This document shows, piece after piece, positions 48,420 through 61,474 of a stretch of DNA of 64,000 nucleotides. The stretch is from Orthonyx spaldingii (Eukaryota > Chordata > Aves > Passeriformes > Orthonychidae). The stretch covers positions 215,158-279,157 of the forward strand of contig VZTJ01000628.1 of NCBI GenBank assembly GCA_013397795.1, given 5' to 3'. Below the pieces are notes generated by a model that searched no databases, was not told the DNA's origin, and saw nothing but the letters and a program-made list of their open reading frames with translations. How positions within the stretch are numbered: position 1 is the first letter of the stretch; each line of letters starts with the position of its first letter. The position numbers were made by a program, and so were the translations under genes.

Positions 48420-51400
48420 GTCCTGTTGGTGTTGGGTTTCCGCCACCTTATGAAACTTTGAGTGTTTAGCTTGCAGTTCAGTGTGTCTGAGGCAGCAGAG
48501 CTTCTGCCTCTGCTTATAGGGGCAGTTCATCTACACATTGGAAGGCTGGGTTAATTCTTCATACTTAAGTCGTGCATTATATTCCTTCTGATCTGTTTGA
48601 GTGTGCAATATGTGCAAGCCAAAGTATGTTTTCTATCCTTCTCTTAATTTAAGTGTATGCAGACTCACAGTTATTACTTTTTTATCCTTTAGAATGTTTC
48701 TTCTGATTGCTTTGAGGAAACAAATTTAAAATTAATTTTTCTTTGGAATCTTCTTTCTCTCCTTTGCTTTTCACTTTTGTATGTTTGTATTGTTTAGGAT
48801 TTTTTAAAAGAATAAAAGAGGATCTCATAAAGAGTGTGGTTGGCTGACCTTGACTAAGGGCCACCTTACCAATTACTGTCATGGACAATACAGACATGAT
48901 TTTGGGGAAATCCATTAAGCATCTTTTCCTAGGCTCAGCTGCAGTCCTTCCCTCCTGAGTCCTTCACCTTGGCTGCAGGGCTCAGCCATGCCCTGTGGTG
49001 GGGCCGTTGAAGGCAGCGCTGGCCTCCCTCACAGTGGTCCCTGCAGCACTCCTGACCAGCGCCTGGGTGATGACTCCCATGCAGAGAGACACAATTCAGT
49101 GAAAGCATCCAAAGGAAAGTTCTTTTCCCAACCCCAAGTACATTTTCCCCATTCTGTTTTCTAGTACTTTTGGGCTAAAGCTTTTTTCCAGTGTGGGTGT
49201 GTATATGAAAGCTTACTATCTTGTTTTATATATACAAATTTCATATTTTTCAAATTATTTTATTTAATTCCTGAGATTCTGCTGCTTCCCTGCATAAGTT
49301 TATCACCCCTGCTCTGCTGGTTGTTCCCTCCATTTTTTTCTCCTCCCACAGTGAACTGTTAATTAGGGATTACCGCTCTATATTTATCAGAATTACTCTG
49401 TCTTTTGGTGGCCTGCTAGAACTTCCCCATAGTTGCTGTTTAGTATCAGAGGGCCAGTCTGTGGCACTGGGCGCATTCACTTCTTCCTCTTCCCATGTGC
49501 TTTGGGCATGAACTTGGTTGATGCGCAAATCCTTGCCCAAACCCTGCCTCTTTTACCCTTTAGGACAGGATTACCAGCTTTCTTCTGACTGTGCTTGTCC
49601 ACTGCTTTCAGGAGTAAACATACTCTTCTTGTTGGACTTCTTTTATTGTTTTCCATGGACAAAATTGCTTCCATAACCCTCAGACATTTGGTTGTACACT
49701 GGCATAGCCATACTACCTACTTTGCATTTTACACTTCCATTAGGTATATATTGATGCTGTTAGAGTTTTTTCCACATTTATTACATGTATTTTGTACATT
49801 ACTATATATAATATATTAGCATTTCCTCACCTTAAACTTTAGCCATCATTTTAAATGGCTTAACATCTTTCCCAGACTCTATCACTATACTCTTGACTGA
49901 AAATTATGTTTTTATTACTATATTAGCTATCCTGTATCCTCCTACATCATGATGATTTCAAACATTTTGTCTTTCACAGCTACAGATGATGTAGTTACTG
50001 GAGTCTTCTGTCGATAGGATAACTGAGGTTGAACTTGGGAATATTTAGACTCTGAAGCTGAGTTTTTTGGGGAAGCTAGATAAACATACCTGGTCTGAGA
50101 AAATCTTAACAGTATAAAGGATGCTAAAATATCTTTGTCAAAACCATCTCTGGACAGCTGGTAAGCTGAACACTGAGCTGTGTACACCTGATTTTAGCTT
50201 AGTGAAATATTATCTTCTGAAGCATAAAAATATAATCATTGCAGGGCTCTGTTTAACAAGTCCAAAATTTGAGTTACCAAAGCCTAATTGCAGAACAACT
50301 GTTATTTTGTGAAATCCAACAACTGTGAGATCCAAGTCAACTATTTGTGTCTTACAAAATTATGACTTCCTGTTGTTGTCCTTTTAAAACTACTCTATAT
50401 TTTGATGCACGTGTTTCAACTCTTGGCAGTGATGAAGGTATATGTATTATTTATGATCCTTGAATGCCAGGTGTATTTACAGTTGCATAGCTCTCAATGT
50501 TAGACTGCTCATTTCATGACAGGTTTTTTGAGTAGCACTAGTGTCAGTTATGACCAAGTCACGTGTTAAAAAATCCTCTTTCTGCTTTGCTCTTAGACAT
50601 TTATAGAAATAATGAAGGTCAACTAGTTGTATTATATGGCATATACTTATATATCTTATGAATAAATTAAGATGGAAGATCAGAAAGACTGTTCCTCCAC
50701 TGCTCCTTCTTCCCTCTACCATAGCAGCAGCTCTTGTAATCATCCTGTTCAGGAGGCCTGGGGAAGTGTTGTGCTCCGTCATGGGAATTGTGGTCTGACC
50801 AGAGAGCTCTGTTTCAAGTGGGAGTGAAAAATTTTCTGAAAAAGGAAATAACTAAGGATGGACAGTTCTGAAACAATTTTTTCTATGTTTGAAAAAATAA
50901 AATATTTTAGTTTTATTTGAAATATAATTATTTGTTAAGGATGGGAGTTTTCAGGTAGTTGTGAGTAGATGTCAGAGTCCTCTACATTTATAGAAATTGT
51001 ATTTTCCTAATAATATTCCTATTTAGATGTTGGAAAAAGAGAGGTTTTTTGATTGCACTCTACACTGTGGTATTACCCTTCTGTCTCTTTTACTGAAATT
51101 AGAACCATTAATTCTCATTAGATATTTTTATTGTTTTGAAATTATTTGGTAGTCCTTAGTTTTTGACATGTGGGAACTCAAGAAATGAACAGATGAAAAT
51201 TAAAGAAAGGTCAGTAAGTAATCATCTGTGCAATTAAAAATACTTCATGTTGTTTATGAAATCCAACCCAGACAAATATCACAATTTCTAATAAATTTTT
51301 TTTTGTGTTAAAGACACAAACCAAAAATAATTATAGCAAAAAATAATTTGAATATGTGCATATACATGTGTAACTACCTTATTACTTCATTATTTGTATA

Positions 51401-53544
51401 CTGCATCATTCTGTTTGTCCCTATTATATATCTAAAAGAATGTGCATAATGTAGTAGATGTAACTTAAAGACAGTAACCTTGCAAAAAGAAGATATTTTG
51501 TCATTGCCTATGTGATGCAGTATAGCAAGGAGAAAAATAGGCAGCATTTTGGATAAGAGAGAACCCTCTATCAGAGAACCGCTTAAGGCATATCTCACTA
51601 GCTGCTTGATTTCCTGATTGCTCAGCATTTTGCAGAAGATTGGAGTTACACTAAAAGCAAAGTTATGTGTTTTTGACAAATTATTCACTATTTCTTTGCT
51701 GCAAGGCTAGCAGCAGAAAACAACTTGCACTTTCCTAGTTTGTCGCAGAGGAGCTTTTAGGTAAAGCAAGGCAATAACCTCACTTCACCCGGCCAGATGA
51801 GTGTAAACCAAAACACTGCTCAGTGCTAAAGTGTCACAGCGCTCAGTGTCAGGCAGAATGTAAGCATCAGGAGGAGGCTGAAGTGCTGGTGTTTCCCTCG
51901 GTAACCATCAGCTCGTTGCTTTATCTCCAAGGAGAAGCATCCCTATCCATCACATGCTTTGTGGTGAAGTGCTTGGTGCTGTGACTGCCTCCCCTTCCTA
52001 GGTGCCCTGCTTCATACTAGGAGTGAGGCTCTGCAAGTGGGACGGAACAACAACGAGGATGATGGTTCATCTAGCTTGGAGGTGTCACCAAAGTTAACTC
52101 ATTCTGCACCCTGCATCAAAACCACTTCCATAAAGAAAAAAAGATGTGTCATTGCCATTAGGAGACTGCTTCCTGAGGGGAACACAAGGCCTGATATGCA
52201 GACTGGACCCACTCCTTAGGAAAGCCTGCTGCCTCTCTGGGGCCCAGGTTAAAAATATGAAGAAAAAGCCTTCTTCTCTGGGCCCTCAGATTCTTATCCC
52301 TTACTGATTTATCAGGTGGGCAGTGTTGAAGTCCAGGGGCGATCAAGAGACTTTATGGCCTTGGGATGACCTGTCAAGGAATGAGGAGCACAAGTCATGT
52401 TCTCTATCCATCCAGTTGCAGGGACTGATGAGGGGAAAAAATGGGAAGAACCAACAGATTCTCTGAAATGTACGTACACCTGTGTGATATTCTTTAAATT
52501 CTAAACTAAAGTATATTTCAAAGACCTGCATCTATTTTTTCACAATCTTGCCACTAACTTCAGGATATAGATCACTTACAAAGTGTGTCGTCTGTCTACA
52601 TAGCCTCCTAATTTTGTTAATAAAGTGAACCTGCTGTGCCTATGTAGGAACTGATTTCCTCGAATGTTCTGTTACAGTTCTGTTCTGCCACTTACTTCCT
52701 TGAGGTAATGCAAAGATATGACAGTAAATAGAGACTAGAACAACAGGATGAAATATAACCTCTAAAGAGCAAGGCCTTTGCCCTATTCTGACATGTCTAG
52801 ACCTATGCCTTAGGCTGTGTACAGTGTCAAATAATCAAATTGTGTTGTTTAAAATACTCATTGATATATGTTGTTTTATTTTCTGATGCTGTGGGATGAC
52901 TTCAGGCTAGATTTTGCCCTTGTATGTGCAGAAGCAGTTTTTACTGACTTTGAGGCAAGGTGACTCCACAGAGAAGTGGGATATTGTCCCTCAGCCTTTA
53001 TGGCAATGCAATTATTTAATCAATTGGAGCTGTGTTTTTGCGACACCTCATAGTGCACCAAATCCATAATAAATGATCAGTCTGGATTTCTGGGGTTAGT
53101 AAGTGATTTGGAATAAAACATGTTCCTCGGTGTGTTAATAGCATTTTGTCATGGGCTTGTCCATGCATAAGTGGGTGTGACTTTCTTTATGTTTCTACAG
53201 TTTCCTTACTCGTGGTCCAAATTTGTATTGGGATAGAATAATATGATTATCAAGTACAAATGTGATCTATGTTTAAGTCTGTATTTTCAGACATATATGT
53301 ACATTTGTGTTCATTGACATTGCCATTGATAAGCCTTGGTTGTTAAGGTTTTGGGGTGGTTTTTTTTCTAGTAGCTGGTCTGACTTTGATCATAATAGTT
53401 ACTTACTGCTTGTAACGGGCAATGAAAATTGTGACATCTTTCAGGTAAAATCTATAAGAGGGCCTGTTAACCAATATCAATTTCCTGAGCTGTATGAAAA
53501 GGGGCAGAGATAGTAGATCAGAGATAGGTATTACCCACCTTGAG
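48420..53544 (+). other. GRIA4: GRIA4 intron 2: no gene; minor GC-richer spot
   Basis: Mostly AT-rich unique sequence. A short GC-richer spot at about 48920-49085 and another near 51780-52060 show no recognisable repeat or exon. No RNA gene seen. Confidence 0.65.
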
Positions 53545-53943
53545 CACCAGCCATGTGGGGAGGGGCTGGGTGTGCTGGTCTTGTTCAGCCTGAAGCAGAG
53601 ATGGTTTTGGGGAGAACCTGACAGCAGCCCCCAGTGCCTGTGGGAGATCATCTAGGAGATGGAACTGGGTTCAGTGAAGTGAGGCAGGGTGGGAAAATGA
53701 GAGAGAATGGAAGTAAGTGAATCAAGAGGGGTTCAGACTGAACACTTTTTTTAAATGATCCTGTGAGGACAGGCAGTGGAACAGAATGAGCAGATACATT
53801 GTGCATTTTCTTGGAGGTTTTCAGCCTTGACCAGGTAAAGCCCTGAGAACATGGTCTGACCTCAGAGCTGACCTTCTGTGAGCAGGAGGTTGAACCAGAG
53901 ACCTATGAGGTCACTCCCAGTCTGAACTATCCTGTGATCCTGT
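53545..53943 (+). mobile_element. CR1 LINE fragment (~400 bp)
   Basis: Begins near GGGCTGGGTGTGCTGGTCTT / GTTCAGCCTGAAGCAGAG, the region just upstream of the CR1 ORF2 C terminus, and runs through degraded ORF2 C-terminal sequence to a clear 3' end: GACCTCAGAGCTGACC, GAGCAGGAGGTTGAACCAGA, CTATGAGGTCACTCCCAG and the tail AACTATCCTGTGATCCTGT. + orientation, 5'-truncated, with many substitutions and small indels, so old and inactive. Confidence 0.85.
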
Positions 53944-56900
53944 TCCTGCCCTCCAGACAGGTTATATGAAATCTCAATTTGCTTTTTCTGAATTTTGATC
54001 TCAGTTTAACTCAAGGATAAGAAGTACCATGGTAAGGAAATCCTGTGATATTGTGCTGAGTTTGTCAGCACTGAGTTCAGAACATTATGACAAGGAACAT
54101 GATGCTGGAGGAGATTCCTTTGAGGCTCCAATATAGCCCTCTCTTTTCTCACAGGCCACCAGCTGGCAGGCCATCCCTCTTCTTCAGTCTACAGTAAAGG
54201 AGAGAAGAAAATTAGGCAGTTGCTTCGGTTAAACTATCTCTTGATCATATTATACATGGACTTAGAGGAAGAATTACCCAGCAAGTGTGGATGTGAAGTA
54301 GATGATCCAGGCATTGAAAACCAAGAAAGCACAAGGACTGGAATTTTTTTATCTCCTTACCTGTAATTTCAACAAGACACACCATAAACTTGGCTGAACC
54401 TGGAAGGAAGTTAAATGACCCTACCTAGATTATGTTTTATCTTAGGCAAAAGAGTAACTAATGCTTATCTTTCTTTTGTGAGTACATATAGAAGCACAAT
54501 TATTGGGGAAATGCTACAAAAATAGGCTAAGAAAGAGACTGTAGAGAAAATCAGATTTTAAAAAGACAAGTTTTCAATGCTTGTGTGTGTTATGCCTTTT
54601 TCACAACACTTTTACTTCAAATCAAGCTGTGAAAAATATTCTGTATTTTTCTTCTGAAGCTTGAGTAGCATCTATGTTTCTTCGTTTACCCATAAGCAAA
54701 ACAAATTAATCAAAGAGTAGTTAGATTTTGCATAACTGTGTCAGAGAAAAAACTGCTTTGCTCTGTACATTTTTCCTGACTAATTGAGTTTAGATATATG
54801 TCAGCATTTCTTTTAAATCTTTGGTTGATTGAAAAGTCGTAATCAGCATGATCAACATTTTCTAGAGTTGAAGAAGTTGATTTTCGCCAGTAATTGCATA
54901 TCTGTGTGATAAAATCATTGTGGTACCTAACTACTGAATTTTCTGTATGTTAGAAATGTAAAGATCATAAAACATTTTCAAGACAACTATAATGAGACTT
55001 TTTAAAAAAAATATATATGCTATGGTAGCTTTGAGCTACCAGAAATTAATAGTTTTTAATGACAGAGGTACTTACATATGTTAGCATATATGCATTAGGA
55101 AATGTGTTGCAATCCTTGTTCAGGGTAAATTTCCATTTCTGCTAATGGCATTTTGCCTGAAACAGAAGAGTAAACAAGATACGTCTCAGAGTGAAAGGAA
55201 AAATTTGCTCTATTAGAACTGTTTTGAGTACATCTTCCTGGAACCAATAAAACTGTGGAAAACTTTTCAATTTTTTTAATCTGATTTTATAACTAAAAAA
55301 AAGAAAATTGAACCTGGTTTTCATAAATACTCTACTTACAGTGTTTTGGTTTTCTCCAATATGCCTGTAGGCAGTACCAATCCATTATCCTAAGGCAGTA
55401 GTTTGATCCTGCAGAGCACTGTGGGGAAAAGCAGCATGCACAGAAGCATTTCTGCACTTGCTGTTTTGTGTGATTGGTTTGGTTCCACATTACCACAGTC
55501 ACATTTCATCCCCCAACTCTTCGGCCACTGTTAATATTTTTTTCTCATTTCTCTTTTCTGTATATAGCAACAGATTGACTGGGAATTATTAATGAATATA
55601 TGCTAATTAAGACAATAAAGTAGTTTAAAGATACACAAATGTTAACAGGATTTGAAATAAGAGGTAGCTTGAGGCCACTGCTGTAACTAACAGGCCATTT
55701 AAAAATTATTAGCATCAAGCCCAGTGGACCAGTAGTAAAGTAAAGCTGTCTTTTTAGTAGAGTATCAGAGCTAGCAGCCCCTAGACCCTGAGCTTTACTC
55801 CAGTGATCACAGCTGTGAACTGTGCTGAAGTAATTTTGCTTATTCCTGCAAATGCCAGCATAGGAGCTTCTTGCCTTACACAATGCCTGAGGTGATATAT
55901 ACAATATTTTACTATTCTTAAAGCAGTCTTTACAGCAAATTAATTTCAATGCATCAACAAAGACATGTTCTTGCATATCAAGCTGTTAAATGTTTTATTA
56001 AATTTCAGTGGTCTGTTTTGATGTACAAAAGAACGCAGCGTATATTGCTCGTTTTGTTGAACAAACAGTTCAGTGAAGTGATGGACACTGCTTTGATCAG
56101 CCTAAAGTCCAAAAATAAGTAGAAAAAACACAGGTTTCAATTGAGAAGGCTGCTGTTGGAACAGCAAAAGAAGCTTACATAAGGTGGCAGCTATTTTAAT
56201 CTCTTGCAATAAATGTGATTAAAAAGAAATTTGTAATGGTGAAGCCTGTTTGACAATCTGCCTCCTTTTCCCCCAGACCCCACAGTACACCCGCCTTTTG
56301 TCCATTCACAGAGATAACAGGGTTCCAGCCAAACAATCTCAGCTCCCTTCTTATCTGTCTTCTTTTCTAAAACTACCGCCAGCACATTTGCCAGCTCTGT
56401 AGAAATCCCAATTATAGATAGTCCATTTGAAAATGCCTTATGGATGAAGCCCCATTCCTGACAAAGATGTGAGAGAACAAAATGAGAGGGCCTATGCTCC
56501 TGTTTTAAATTAGTGAAACTGTGGAAATACTTAAGATGATGCCTGAAAACCTGGCATAGAGAAGACAGAATTAGTTGAAAACTCAGGAAGAAATGAAGGT
56601 AACTGAAAACATATTTTTGTCACTGCTTTTTGTTAAGCATTTCCCAATTACAGAAGTCTCTGCCTTCAGAAGGTATATTCTTTGTGAAATGAAGAAAACT
56701 CATTGCATGTAGAAAGATGTGAAGTGGTGCATAAAACTGAATGTTGACAGCTGCTTCAGGCTTGGACCAGCAATGCCCTCTCACTTAAATGGTTCTGAAT
56801 ACATTTTGCCATCTTTTTGTTCTGCTTTACAGACTATTGTTCTCATTTATAACCTCACAACCTGGCAATGTCATAGGAAGAGAAATGGAAATAGCATTTT

Positions 56901-57383
56901 TGATTGTTGTGCCAAAAGCAGGATAGGAACCCAAATATCTGCATCGCAGTGAGCCTAAGGAGAGCAATAGGGTGATAGTTTTTGAGAAGCAATTTGATTT
57001 CTTTGGGTTTATGATTTAAGTCAGTAGGTTGTACTGCCATCTTTTTGTGTGGTTGCAAGAAAGATTCTGGCATTACTGTAGTCAAGAGTATAATAATTAA
57101 ATTTAGTAACATCAATTGATTTTAATGCAGGTTAGCGGTTTTGCTCTTAGAGGAGAATACAAGATAATCTAAGCAATTTCTGCCTGTGAAAGTCGGTGTT
57201 GTATTTCAGTGACTGCTTGAGTCAAGGGGAGATAAGTCATGCCAAGCATTCAAAACCTTTACCTCTGTTCTACAGTCTGCTTTTAGTTTGGAAGCCCTTA
57301 AGAGCTTCAATTTTGGATAAAGACACCATTTGGTTTAATGTTTTACAAATACAGAGTTACAAAAGAGGTGTTCATTCATAACA
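53944..57383 (+). other. GRIA4: GRIA4 intron 2: no feature recognised
   Basis: AT-rich unique intronic sequence. The longest open frame of the window (143 codons, minus strand, 55545-55976) lies here but has no recognisable family. Confidence 0.7.
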
Positions 57384-57423
57384 GAAGTTAATTATTTCAT
57401 GTAGAAGGTAATTATTTCATGTG
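57384..57423. repeat. 20-bp tandem duplication
   Basis: GAAGTTAATTATTTCATGTA at 57384-57403 is followed directly by GAAGGTAATTATTTCATGTG at 57404-57423: two copies with two mismatches. It doubles a TAATTA homeodomain-type core. The duplication is seen directly; a regulatory role is speculation. Confidence 0.9.
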
Positions 57424-60400
57424 AAACATTGTTTTGTGTGTGGTAGCCATTCTTTATGAGACAACATAAACATTCTCATCTCATCAGCTGCTGGGCCCTC
57501 AGACAATAGCATATTCATTTCCATAAGTATCTCCTGCCTCTGAATTGAAATGAAATAAACTCTTCTTGTTAAACTAAACACGGAGAAGTGTGTAAGACAA
57601 ATATGTTAGACGCAAAGTGATGTTCTTTATTAGGCTAATCTGCATACTTCTTTTAGAGACATCTAAGCTAACATCTGTCTTTTGATTGTAGAGATTTATG
57701 TGTTTAAAACAAGCAGCTGTACAGAATAGAGGAATTTGTGATCCACAGAAACAGAACATGGATACATATTCTTATGACATGTAGACAGATATGTTTAGGC
57801 ATGTATTAAACTTCTTTTCTTAGAACTTGTTTTAGATGAGAAAAGTTATTTAGAAAGCATACCCCATTCATGGCATTTGACACTGAAAACTGCCTTTCAT
57901 ATCAAGCAGTTGGAACTTGAAGTCATTAAACACAGGGCATGGCCAGAATATATTTTGCACTTGGGTCTGATGAGGCTGGTCTTCCATTCAGAAGGTGAAT
58001 GGCTTTCACTGTAAATAACCTTGGTGAAATGGTTCATCTATATTTTATTTTTAAAAAGGTAATCCCTTCTTCTCGTTACTTTAGTTCTTATGTGAGACTT
58101 ATAGCTACTGAAAAATGCCTTTTATGTGTGAAAGAAGTTGAAAGATTAGTTCTTTAGAGAAAGAAAAAAGAGCTTGATGGCAAAAATGGAAGACAGTGGA
58201 ACATGCATTTCCTGTCATCCATACCAAGCATTTGATTTTAACAGCACCCATTTGTACTGTGGCTGATTTTCACAGGCATAATCATGAGAGACCAAGAAGA
58301 AGCCCGCATAAAATGAATAGAGAAGAAACTGCAAGGCACAACAGAAGAAAATGTGCAGAGGGTAGTGGGCTAGCTTGGAGTTTGTTAAATTTTGTACTTC
58401 TGGCCCTCCACAGACAGTAATTCCCTAAGGTAATTTTGTTAAGGCATGTCCATAGTAGGCAGTGTACATCTGAAAAAATTCCTTAGCTATGATCACTGCA
58501 TTATCTGGGGAAAACAGGTAAGCTACAAGATGCTGGAAAAACCTCAGTGCAGTGAGATGGTTAAAACAACAAGGCAACATAAAGGACCAAGGACAAGTAC
58601 AGAAAACACAGTCCGTTTGAGTGTTCAGCATGAGATGTCTGAAGTAACCATGAGTCCCGGATATTTATAGTCACCCAAACAGGCTAAGATCTAAATTTCT
58701 GGAGAGAAAATCTCTTGGTATGGTTTTGGTTTTGTGACATTAAGAACAATAATGCCTAGGATTTTTGAGGGAGGGCTGCAGTATGAAGTACAGAATGATG
58801 AAAGAAATCTCAGACAATCCTTGCTGAACAGGCCCATGATGGATTATAAGGTATCTACATTCATCTTGCTGATTCTGTGAAAATATTTTATTCTTTACTC
58901 CAACTATATGAAGAACTTAAGTGTTAGAATTTTTGTTTTCAGAAAACTGTTTTTGGGAAAACTGAGAAGAGCTAATTGACATGTCTGTTGGAAATTAAAA
59001 TAGGAGTTTGAGTGAAAATTTACCAACTCCTTGGCTTTCGCTTCTCTATACTTCCAGGTACCATTAAGCCAGTTCATTAGATCAAGACTAGGAAAAGCAG
59101 TAAAAACAGTAAGATGGTACAATTTATGAGGTAATTGTGGGCTGTTGGAAGCACCTAAGTTCTGAAAAACCCATCATTACTAATCCTCATGTGGAAAAAG
59201 AAACAATCCAAACAATTATGAAGTACATTTTAGATGTACATAGCAAAGTAAATTTCACATTATTTTTTAAACTTATTTACTCTTCAGAAAACACTTGCAC
59301 CATCACAGAATAATACTTATGGGAGCATGGAAATCTCTTATCCACTGTAAATAAAAGGTCCTCAAATATGAGTAGACTAGTAGAACAATTGGCATTTGAT
59401 ATATCTTGATACCTGAAATGACAGCTCAGAAGATACTTCTTGACTGGGGAGTAGCTTCAGAAGAGCTTTGTGCACTTTGTCAGCGAAGTGCTGTCCTGCC
59501 AATACCTAGTCACAGGCTGCAGAAGGCAGCAGCAGAATTTTGTTTCTAGATCCTTTGAAGGGTTTTATCTCTCTGATCAAGTTGTGTGTAATCTCGTGTG
59601 TGATAGCACATTCCATTTATCTGACAGTAACACTGGTTTCAAATTGTGCTTCCTACCATCAAAAGGGAGGAAGTAATGGAAAGACAAACAGATTTTTTTC
59701 AAAAGTATTTGGAAACTTTTCGTATGTAAATCCCAGTTATGGGGATTAAAAAAATTACTGAAAAGGCTTTTTTCCAAGTTAAAGTTTGTGCAATTAGATA
59801 ATAGTTTTTATTAACCCATGGGAAGTTGGGAAAAAAACAGGTAAGATTTCATCACACATATCCTCTTAACATGAACATTGTTTGCAGAAATTAGAAACCA
59901 TGTTTTCTGATCTTTAAAAGCTACTTAGATCTAAGAATGACCAAGGAAGCAGTGTTTTATTTAATGTTATTTAAATCAACATCATGTGATGAATGTCTGT
60001 TAATCATATTGAGGCTGAAAGGAATCCATGGCTTCACTCATTCTAAATAGTAAACAGCAAAGAGAGAGAAATTGTTTAAGATTATATCCTTGCACAATAG
60101 TGCGAATCAAAGTAAGCAGTGATTTAAGTTGCTAGTGAGGGGACTCTTGATGATGTGAAATCAGTTACTGAGAGAAGAAAGTAGAATTCCAGCCCTACCT
60201 GGGCCAACACATTCAAAAGCCTGGACTGGACAGAGATCAGTGCACTTCAGTGGACAATCTGCATTGGCTGGAAGATTAAGGTGGAAGAATAAGAATTTGA
60301 GAAACAGGCTCACCAACAAAAGAACAATAAGAGTTCTAGTGATGGATCAAATCACAGCGCTCCCCTAAGGACAGACTTTAATTCTAAATATAAAACTATA

Positions 60401-60755
60401 AACCAAACAAAAAATAACATCTTTGGTCAAGTTTGAATGAAAACCACACTGAAATGAATCTTCATGCTGGACCAAGTTAGTTACATCATTCATGATTACC
60501 TGCCTTCTATTTCTTCCTTTGCTAGATTTTTCAGTGATCTGGGGCGATATTTCCTAAGTCGGAGGGAACAGTTAAATGTCTAGTCCCCTTTTAAAGTAAC
60601 ATGGAAGTGTTGTACCAAGCTTCCCCAGTACTTAAAAAAAATGCTTTACTTGAGTTTCCTCAATTACAGCAGTGTTCATGTTTTTTTTCAGTTCAGTAAA
60701 ATTAGAACACAACGTTTGACATAAAGAAGCAGCATTGGTTCAAAATGTGAGTTAG
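57424..60755 (+). other. GRIA4: GRIA4 intron 2: no feature recognised
   Basis: AT-rich unique intronic sequence without a supportable gene or mobile element. Confidence 0.7.
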
Positions 60756-60840
60756 AGAATCACAGAATCATTAAAGCTGGAAAAGACCTCTAAGACCACA
60801 AGTCCAACCTTCTCTGGAGAGCTACGACAACCAGTACATT
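60756..60840 (-). mobile_element. CR1 LINE 3'-end fragment
   Basis: GAATCACAGAATCATTAAAG then CTGGAAAAGACCTCTAAGAC and CAAGTCCAACC is the reverse complement of the CR1 3' terminus, tail at the left. The right boundary, near CCAGTACATT, is uncertain. Low divergence in the first ~60 bp. Confidence 0.88.
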
Positions 60841-60970
60841 AGGAAAACTTGCTTTCAAGAGAAAATCCAGGCTGTGATTTAGGATTGCCATGGCATGTGC
60901 ACTTGTTAGAAGATGATGGATCTTTGGATCTTTATAATAACATTGCAACCCCTCTTTCCCCCCCAATTTA

Positions 60971-61474
60971 ATAGAATTATGGAATCATATAGGTTGGAAA
61001 AAGACCTCTAAGATCATCAAGTCCAACCATAAACATAACGTGCCATGTCCACCACTAAACCATGTCCCAAAAGTGTCACACCTGCATATTTTGTCAGCAG
61101 TTTTGGGGATGGCGATTTAACCACTTCTGTGGCACTTCTGGGTATCACCTTTTTAGTGAAGAAATTTTTCTAAGCTCCAATCTAAACCTCCCCTGGCACA
61201 ACTTTCCATTTCCTTTTGTCCTGTCACTTGTTACCTGGGAGCAGAGACCTACCCCAGCTGGATACACCCTCCTTTCAGGCAGTTGTACAGGGCAGTAAGG
61301 TCCCCCTGAGCCTCCTTTTCTCCAGGCTGAACACCCCCAGCTCCCTCAGCTGTTCTTCACAGCACTTGTGCTCCAGAGCCTTCCCCAGCTCCGTTGCCCT
61401 TCTCAGGACACGCTCCAGCCCCTCAATGTCTTTCTTGCAGTGAGGGGCCCAGAACTGAACACAGGATTTGAGGT
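60971..61474 (-). mobile_element. CR1 LINE fragment (~500 bp, well conserved)
   Basis: Read on the minus strand this covers the C-terminal end of CR1 ORF2 and the short 3' UTR. It starts at TCCTGTGTTCAGTTCTGGGC, passes through the CTGGAGAAAAGGAGGCTCAG region and a GTGACAGGACAAAAGGAAAT block, and finishes with the GATCATCTTAGAGGTC / TTCCAACCTA tail and an ATGATTCC-type end at 60971-60990. It is the longest and one of the best preserved CR1 copies in the window, but the reading frame is broken and the element is heavily 5'-truncated, so it is inactive. It lies only ~130 bp from another minus-strand CR1 end. Confidence 0.93.

Noticed and set aside
55545..55976. 143-codon minus-strand open frame
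   Set aside because: Longest frame in the window, but in AT-rich intronic sequence, with no recognisable domain and no neighbouring exons; expected by chance in 64 kb.
61216..61443. Plus-strand 75-codon Ser/Leu-rich frame
   Set aside because: It is the antisense of the CR1 ORF2 C-terminal region, not a gene.
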